Origin: a virus
Virus record (IMG/VR): IMGVR_UViG_3300042336_000195
Span: 1-26,795 of that record
Direction: 5' to 3' (one strand)
DNA length: 26,795 nucleotides
The notes beneath the pieces were generated by a model. It saw only the letters and a program-made list of their open reading frames with translations, was not told where the DNA came from and made no database searches. The number at the start of each line of letters is the position of its first letter. Position 1 is the stretch's first letter. The position numbers were made by a program, and so were the translations under genes. Below, in pieces: positions 21,966-26,795 of the stretch.

Positions 21966-22440
21966 TCATATTCTTTAATTTTTCGATAAGACTATTACGG
22001 TCTGTAACAATAAATCCTTCGCCTGAAATATTAACGCCGTTGTCTTCCGGATGGCTATCGTTATCCATCTTTTGTTTTTTAAGTTGAAGTTCGATCATTT
22101 TAAGTTTTTTATCAATTTTTGCTGATTTAGCATCAATTGCATTTTTAAGCATACTTGCTGCTACTTCAAAAACCCGACCACTATATCGAGCTTCAACGTT
22201 CATACCTAAATCCATTAAGTCGTCATATGCATCAGTTGCACGTTGTGCTAACGCATCAAATTCTGAGTCACTTACATCACCTAATCCTTTTACTTGTGGT
22301 AAGGCTGCTGAAATTTTATCAAACTCATCAATGTCTCTAAATAATGGTACTGCAGTTGCTGGAGGTGGGGGTGCGTCGGCTTCTTTTATAATAGTCTTAC
22401 TTTCTGGTAAATTTAGGAGCTCTTCCAATTTGCGTGTCAT
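21961..22440 (-). CDS. Predicted virion-assembly protein, 159 residues, helical
   Basis: The protein begins MTRKLEELLNLPES. A Pro-rich hinge (DAPPPPATAVP) follows, then a helical acidic segment (FDALAQRATDAYDDLMDLGM followed by NVEARYSGRVFEVAASML) and a basic coiled-coil-like stretch (KSAKIDKKLKMIELQLKKQK). I recall this kind of protein near gp17 in marine T4-like phages. Its size and coiled-coil character would suit a small-terminase (gp16-like) role, but without a DNA-binding motif that I can identify this is only a suggestion. GAGGA is about 8 nt before the ATG. Confidence 0.7.
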   Translation of the reverse strand: MTRKLEELLNLPESKTIIKEADAPPPPATAVPLFRDIDEFDKISAALPQVKGLGDVSDSEFDALAQRATDAYDDLMDLGMNVEARYSGRVFEVAASMLKNAIDAKSAKIDKKLKMIELQLKKQKMDNDSHPEDNGVNISGEGFIVTDRNSLIEKLKNMK

Positions 22441-22470
22441 GAATTATCCTCATATAGTATACTATTTAAG

Positions 22471-22911
22471 TTATTTAGAACCGTTATGAAAAATATCATT
22501 TTCATTTATAACTCTAAATACTAATCCATGTTGTTTGCAATATATCATTGCTGCAGCCCACTTGGCTTGATTTTTGATATATTGTGCTTGATTGTATCTG
22601 TTTTTACCAACTCGTTCTAAAATATGCTGGCTTGCAGGTTTTATTTCAATTACTTCGTTGTGTATTATATGATTTTTATCTACATATTGAATAAAGAAAT
22701 CTGGGAGATAGATTGTGTTACGATTAGTTAATGGATCTCTATATGGTATAGTTATTGCTTCACTTGCCCACTTTTGTATAGCAGGATTAGTGTCACACAT
22801 TTGCATAAAGCTCATTTCCCAAGAACTTCGATAGTATGGAATTTTAGTTCCTACATATTTTCCTGGATTCTTCGGAGTATATTTACCTTTAGCAAATTTA
22901 CGACTACTCAT
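22471..22911 (-). CDS. gp4: Head completion nuclease-like protein gp4
   Basis: This 146-residue protein matches T4 gp4 (also called gp50/65), needed to finish heads before tail joining and similar in fold to TnsA-type nucleases. YRSSWEMSFMQMCD supplies a Glu (E32), IYLPDFFIQY an Asp (D71) and NEVIEIKP the E-x-K (E89, K91). PAIQKWASEAITIPY is the characteristic segment between them. Length is close to T4 gp4 (150). The ATG overlaps the stop of the preceding gene (ATGA). Confidence 0.87.
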   Translation of the reverse strand: MSSRKFAKGKYTPKNPGKYVGTKIPYYRSSWEMSFMQMCDTNPAIQKWASEAITIPYRDPLTNRNTIYLPDFFIQYVDKNHIIHNEVIEIKPASQHILERVGKNRYNQAQYIKNQAKWAAAMIYCKQHGLVFRVINENDIFHNGSK

Positions 22912-23270
22912 ACTAATACATTTCTTATTTCATAAGTATTTTCAGGTACTGCAATTCGAAAACCAATTAAACTTGTCTTTTGTCGGTATGCATTAATAAC
23001 CTGTGCTACAATCTGATTTAGTTGAAGTGCCGGAAATGATTTAAGTGTATCAAGTAACTCAAATACGTTTACATTATCAAGCCTTGCTTGGTTTAATAAC
23101 ACAATCGCAGTAGTTCTTGCACTAGTTATATCAAAATCTCTGCGTTGGAAAAAGCCAACAACTGCATCGATTTCCCCTGCAGGAAACGTAACTTCTGTTT
23201 GATAGTACCTATCAAAGAATTGTTTAATTTCTATTTCTTTAGTAGTGTCTAATGGTAAATTTGTAATCAT
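22908..23270 (-). CDS. Small conserved structural-region protein
   Basis: This 120-residue helical protein begins MITNLPLDTTKEIEIKQFFD. It contains FPAGEIDAVVGFFQRRDFD and then TAIVLLNQARLDNVNVFELL, and ends in VPENTYEIRNVLV. I remember near relatives in marine T4-like phages, always close to gp4 and tail genes. It is linked by ATGA overlaps to the tube-like gene upstream and gp4 downstream, so a baseplate or tail assembly role is likely but unproven. Confidence 0.77.
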   Translation of the reverse strand: MITNLPLDTTKEIEIKQFFDRYYQTEVTFPAGEIDAVVGFFQRRDFDITSARTTAIVLLNQARLDNVNVFELLDTLKSFPALQLNQIVAQVINAYRQKTSLIGFRIAVPENTYEIRNVLV

Positions 23271-24286
23271 ATAACGTTTGCATACCCCGGAGATCTTCCT
23301 GTTGGTGTAGTTGTTGGTGCAACAGTAGTTGTAGTATTTGTTTGAGTTGCAGTAGTTGCAGTTGACCCAGTCTGTGGCACATTAACACCATTAGTATTAG
23401 TTGCTACATTTTGATATAACGTAGGATTTACTGCTGTAGTTGCTGTAGTTTTAACAACATTAGTAGCCGCTACATTATCAGTAGATGCTGAAAACCCAGG
23501 CGATCTACTAAAAGTAGGTGACGTACTAAGGTTGCGAGGGTATTCTGAAGTTAATGGTGACGGAACCCAATCATAATGAACTGCACCAAACCCTTCCATC
23601 TGTCCACTATCAACAAACCCAGTATCGTAATGCACTGCTTCGTATGCAATTTTCATATCAAAATTGTGTGCTATATTTTGAGAATATTCTAATTTATTAC
23701 CCATCCAACCTACGATAATTGGATTAACTAATCTATAACTAACATATTCATGTCTAGCCATTTGATATATAGTGATGTAATTAAAGAACGGAGCAACTCG
23801 ACCGTTGTAACCATATGGACTAGTTATAGCCGACGATGCTTTTGTAGCATTTTTACTATATGCGCCCTTTGCTGTTGCAACCGACGGATCAGCATAATGA
23901 TATCGATAGTATGCTTGCCAAACTTGGTTTATTAATCCCATATTATCGTCATGAAATAAAATGTTAACATCATTATACTTATGTTGATATTGGACTACTT
24001 TTTTTCGGTTATACTGATTAAGTACTTCTGAACTAACAGTATACCCAGGCAAATCTGCAGATTTAACTAACAGATTTATTTCTTCTTTTAATGTTTTTAA
24101 TACTTTTATATTAATATTCTTAGCCGAAAGTGCAGGCCAGTTGATATTAAATGCAACATGGAATAAGAACTTGTTTTTAGGTAATAATCTGAACTGGTCG
24201 TCAACAAACGTCCGTGATGCATGTTGCTGGCATCTGATCTGTTCAACAGGATCGGCTGTTAAGTATTTGGTTTCGATGAATGACAT
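23267..24286 (-). CDS. Tube-like baseplate/tail structural protein with disordered C-terminus
   Basis: This 339-residue protein has a tail-tube-type N-terminal domain. KNKFLFHVAFNINWP is followed by LVKSADLPGYTVSSEVLNQY and then KYNDVNILFHDDNMGLINQV, the order seen in gp19 and in T4 baseplate tube proteins gp48 and gp54. The C-terminal third is Thr/Ala/Val/Asn-rich and probably disordered. It may be the first ring of the tube or a baseplate cap. The ATG at 24286 has no Shine-Dalgarno sequence, but GATAAATA lies exactly 5 nt before it. Confidence 0.78.
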   Translation of the reverse strand: MSFIETKYLTADPVEQIRCQQHASRTFVDDQFRLLPKNKFLFHVAFNINWPALSAKNINIKVLKTLKEEINLLVKSADLPGYTVSSEVLNQYNRKKVVQYQHKYNDVNILFHDDNMGLINQVWQAYYRYHYADPSVATAKGAYSKNATKASSAITSPYGYNGRVAPFFNYITIYQMARHEYVSYRLVNPIIVGWMGNKLEYSQNIAHNFDMKIAYEAVHYDTGFVDSGQMEGFGAVHYDWVPSPLTSEYPRNLSTSPTFSRSPGFSASTDNVAATNVVKTTATTAVNPTLYQNVATNTNGVNVPQTGSTATTATQTNTTTTVAPTTTPTGRSPGYANVI

Positions 24287-24291
24287 ACATA

Positions 24292-24299
24292 TATTTATC
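24292..24299 (-). promoter_or_regulatory. GATAAATA exactly 5 nt before the tube-like gene
   Basis: The minus strand reads GATAAATA, TATGT, ATG. It lies just after the terminator that ends the gp18-gp19 transcript, so a promoter is needed here. Confidence 0.5.
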
Positions 24300-24333
24300 T
24301 ATTTGATAAACTGCATACTTAATATACTAGTCA

Positions 24334-24362
24334 TAAAAAAGCCCGTTTGCACGGGCTTTTTA
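24334..24362 (-). terminator. Rho-independent terminator after gp19
   Basis: GCCCGT and ACGGGC form the core of a stem flanked by A6 and T6 runs, extending the pairing to 12 bp around a TTGC/GCAA loop. It is symmetric enough to act in both directions; on the minus strand it ends the tail sheath-tube transcript 13 nt after the gp19 stop. Confidence 0.92.
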
Positions 24363-24374
24363 ATTGGTTGCTTA

Positions 24375-25007
24375 TTAAGTACCGCTGCCACCACCGCCCA
24401 TAAGGCTTGTTCCGGGAACACGCGCAGTGTTTGGATCACCGATAGCACCACCTGCAGTTTGAATACAGTTATCTGGTTGTACAGAAATTGTAATTTCTAC
24501 TGCGCCAGCATCAGAATAAATTAACTCGTTAAAGTTACTTGATTGCAAATAACAACCGTAACATTCCCAAGTTTCTAAGATGTTAGCTTCTGTAAAGTTA
24601 CCTGCGTTACCACCATCTAAAACACTAATGGTCATTTTGAATTTATAATCACCTGCAGCAGCAGCTGAACTTTGTTCAAAAAAGTCAAATTGTTTCTGAT
24701 TTTGTTCGCCAATAACTTTGTTAACAACACCTGATGAATCGTCACGTATGTTAATCGAAATTGGTTTCCATGTAGGTTTCCCTGCATAGTTAATTTTACT
24801 GTTGTAAACTTCGATTACTTTGTTTTCAAATTCAACTTGTGGTCTTGCAGCTTTTACAATTTGTTTTGTCAACTCAGTAGTATCTTGAGACACGCCTAAG
24901 CCGTCAAAAGATACTTTGAATCTATATTTAAGTTTAGGCATTAATAAGCCTGTATTATCACTCCCATTAATTGGAACTGAAAAGTTTGATAATGATGCAA
25001 TTGACAT
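24375..25007 (-). CDS. gp19: Tail tube protein gp19
   Basis: This 210-residue protein forms the inner tube of the contractile tail. LMPKLKYRFKVSFDGLG near the start, KIVKAARPQVEFEN-type text (QIVKAARPQVEFENKVIEVY) and WKPISINIRDDSSG match the gp19 fold. A WECYGCYLQSSNFNELIYS segment and VEITISVQPDNC follow. The C-terminus ends in a Gly-rich tail (MGGGGSGT), longer than in T4 (163 residues). GGAG lies 7 nt before the ATG. It follows gp18 after only 13 nt and is followed by a strong terminator, so sheath and tube are likely made from one transcript. Confidence 0.93.
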   Translation of the reverse strand: MSIASLSNFSVPINGSDNTGLLMPKLKYRFKVSFDGLGVSQDTTELTKQIVKAARPQVEFENKVIEVYNSKINYAGKPTWKPISINIRDDSSGVVNKVIGEQNQKQFDFFEQSSAAAAGDYKFKMTISVLDGGNAGNFTEANILETWECYGCYLQSSNFNELIYSDAGAVEITISVQPDNCIQTAGGAIGDPNTARVPGTSLMGGGGSGT

Positions 25008-25020
25008 TTATTTTCTCCGT

Positions 25021-26795
25021 TTATCCAAGACCTTTAATTTCACCGGTGTTTTTCAAACGTAATGGAATGTAAATGAATTCCACTGCTTTTGTCGGTTCAA
25101 TTGCGATATCAAGGTACAATTCGCTGCGATCGATTCTTGCAGGTGTATTATTAGAACTATCACATACTACAACATAGTCATACAATGCACGTTGTCCCAT
25201 CAATTCAAGTAACATAGCTTCAGCAGCATGTTTGATTTGTTTACGAGTTGCTTCGTCGTTTGGTTCAAACAAGTACGGTCTAGCTAGCAAACTAAATTGT
25301 CTACGTAAAAATACTACTAAACGAGCAACATTAATACGATCTAATGAACTTGCATTTGATGCACGAGTATATTGGCCAAAGTTTACTAATCCAGAACCTG
25401 CAATAAATGTAATTGGATTAACTTTAACTTCTGCTAATGTATCACGTTGACCGGCATTTAATGCAACTGTTTTAAATTCACCACCGGCATCAACATACCC
25501 AACTGCAGTTGCGTTATTAATAACACCTCTTGAAGTACCCGCAGGTGCAAACCAAGGATAGCTAATATTATCACTTAATGCAATAGTACGTAAGATCATG
25601 TAACTTGGCGGAACTACAATGTTATTTCCAATGTTGTCACTTGTGTAACCCCATGGATAAAAGAACGCCATGTATTCGTCACTTGATGCTAAACCGTAAT
25701 CGTTGTCCTCAACTGCTAGTGCAACGTTTTTACCCCAGTTGCTTAATGAAGTTGCATCTGCTGTTAAACGAGCAGGTGTATCAGCAACAACAAATGCAGT
25801 AATTCCGCGATCGTAGTTTAAAATTTTCATTTCGCCTACTAATTCTGGATAACCCGGACATGCAATTAAGTTGAATACATTTAACTCTTCTTCACGAATT
25901 GCTTGGTTTTTGTTTACTAACGCTTGCATAGATTGAACAACTACTTTGCGCTGTGCATGACGGCCAAATGCGCCTGAACCATCTTCATTGTTAGCAGCTT
26001 CACTAACCCAAACATTTTCGTTGTAGTTAATCATTGATTCGCTACCGGTTCTCAAGTTACGATCTAATTTGTTAACATATTTTTTTGCATAACGTTTTAC
26101 GTTAAATCCGCTTCTACGCAAGTTCCACAACAACATACCTTTTGGATATAATGCAGGATTTGGAGCATCAAAGTCTAAGAAATCTGCAGCTACGCGAGCT
26201 TCGTCACTTAAACCAGACCCGCCTAACAATTCAACAATTGTTGATGGATTTGGTGAAACACCATTTGTGTTCCATCTTGCATCGTCGAATAAAATACCGT
26301 TTTCAGTAGTTTGATCAGTTTTGTCAACTAATTCCCACTGTTTAGTAAAGTTAATGTATTTGTAAATTTGTGGATAATTTTCAGTATCTGAAGAATCAAT
26401 CCATAAATCACCTTCTACTAATGCAGTTTTATCAGATTGTAATGTTGGTTTTGTTGCGCTAATGATTGGACCTTTTGGATCAGTTGCACCTTCACCTTGA
26501 CCGTGATCAAAGTTACGATACGCTTTCCAACGTTTATTCCCGTCATTTATCATAATATCAACATCATCTCTGTTAGCATCATACCATAATTGACCATCAA
26601 CTGGATTACCTAATGGTGCATTTTCACTTGACACTACAAACGATGCAGACCGATCAATGTTGTATTCAGTCCACAAACTTGCAATGTACATGTTAGCAGC
26701 ATTCGTACTATTAGTTTGTCGGTGATAGAAATTAGTTGTATTAGTTGGATCAAACATTTTACGGATTGCGTAAGGCGGTGCGTCAACAAATAAAA
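25021..26795 (-). CDS. gp18: Tail sheath protein gp18, 5' end cut by window edge
   Basis: The frame is open to the right edge: upstream of the ATG at 26757 it continues through ...FVDAPPYAIRK without a stop, so the true start lies outside. At least 590 residues are present. The C-terminal part is typical of contractile sheath: SGLVNFGQYTRASNASSLDR, then INVARLVVFLRRQ, FEPNDEATRKQIKHAAEAML and DIAIEPTKAVEFIYIPLRL, which builds the conserved sheath core. The central FNLIACPGYPELVGEM followed by AFVVADTPA matches the other core half. An insert near the N-terminus, with repeated 'G.LW.D' patterns (VDGQLWYDANRDD, VEGDLWIDSSDTE), is likely a surface domain. Confidence 0.93.
   Translation of the reverse strand, partial: LFVDAPPYAIRKMFDPTNTTNFYHRQTNSTNAANMYIASLWTEYNIDRSASFVVSSENAPLGNPVDGQLWYDANRDDVDIMINDGNKRWKAYRNFDHGQGEGATDPKGPIISATKPTLQSDKTALVEGDLWIDSSDTENYPQIYKYINFTKQWELVDKTDQTTENGILFDDARWNTNGVSPNPSTIVELLGGSGLSDEARVAADFLDFDAPNPALYPKGMLLWNLRRSGFNVKRYAKKYVNKLDRNLRTGSESMINYNENVWVSEAANNEDGSGAFGRHAQRKVVVQSMQALVNKNQAIREEELNVFNLIACPGYPELVGEMKILNYDRGITAFVVADTPARLTADATSLSNWGKNVALAVEDNDYGLASSDEYMAFFYPWGYTSDNIGNNIVVPPSYMILRTIALSDNISYPWFAPAGTSRGVINNATAVGYVDAGGEFKTVALNAGQRDTLAEVKVNPITFIAGSGLVNFGQYTRASNASSLDRINVARLVVFLRRQFSLLARPYLFEPNDEATRKQIKHAAEAMLLELMGQRALYDYVVVCDSSNNTPARIDRSELYLDIAIEPTKAVEFIYIPLRLKNTGEIKGLG

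Noticed and set aside
1-26795. tRNA genes or CRISPR arrays
   Set aside because: Intergenic gaps are too short or lack cloverleaf-like or direct-repeat patterns; the only short repeats seen are in-frame protein repeats.

Overview
The window is a segment of an AT-rich, tailed, T4-like (myovirus) phage genome. The evidence is a set of diagnostic T4 core genes: replicative helicase gp41, primase gp61, UvsW, a UvsY-like protein, UvsX, single-strand binding protein gp32, large terminase gp17, head-completion nuclease gp4, tail tube gp19 and tail sheath gp18. The 2-oxoglutarate oxygenase, the NodU-type carbamoyltransferase and several short conserved genes are, from memory, typical of marine T4-like phages of cyanobacteria and SAR11-like bacteria. 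The host cannot be fixed from the sequence. I saw no tRNA, rRNA, CRISPR array or host gene. All genes but one lie on the minus strand, tightly packed, often with ATGA or TAATG overlaps.

Read in transcription order (high to low coordinates), the window opens with tail genes: gp18 (cut by the right edge), gp19, a strong terminator, a second tube-like protein, a small conserved protein and gp4. Three virion or internal-protein candidates and a second terminator follow. Next comes the terminase, which is broken in two. The upstream piece (277 residues of terminase ATPase) ends in a 31-residue N-intein. The downstream piece begins with a 116-residue C-intein followed by the 253-residue nuclease part. 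Between them sits a free-standing GIY-YIG homing endonuclease gene. Block A lies on one fragment and blocks B, F and G on the other, so this is an atypically split intein in a fractured gene. Trans-splicing would rebuild a terminase of about 530 residues.

Downstream are a 775-residue virion protein and two proteins sharing N- and C-terminal motifs, perhaps packaged internal proteins. The replication and recombination block follows: gp32, UvsX, a 77-residue protein, UvsY-like, an unknown 404-residue protein, UvsW, four small or medium conserved genes, a miniature DnaE-like protein, one plus-strand gene, a virion-like protein, primase, a 37-residue microprotein, carbamoyltransferase and helicase. 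A conserved gene of unknown function runs off the left edge.

Regulatory signals are visible. T4 late-promoter-like octamers (NATAAATA) precede several genes. In three places (the 775-residue virion protein, the homing endonuclease and the tube-like protein) GATAAATA lies exactly 5 nt before the ATG, which would put transcription start on the start codon. Perfect hairpins precede gp32, uvsX and the 404-residue gene. The only gene-free stretch of notable length, 14007-14200, is the gp32 leader.
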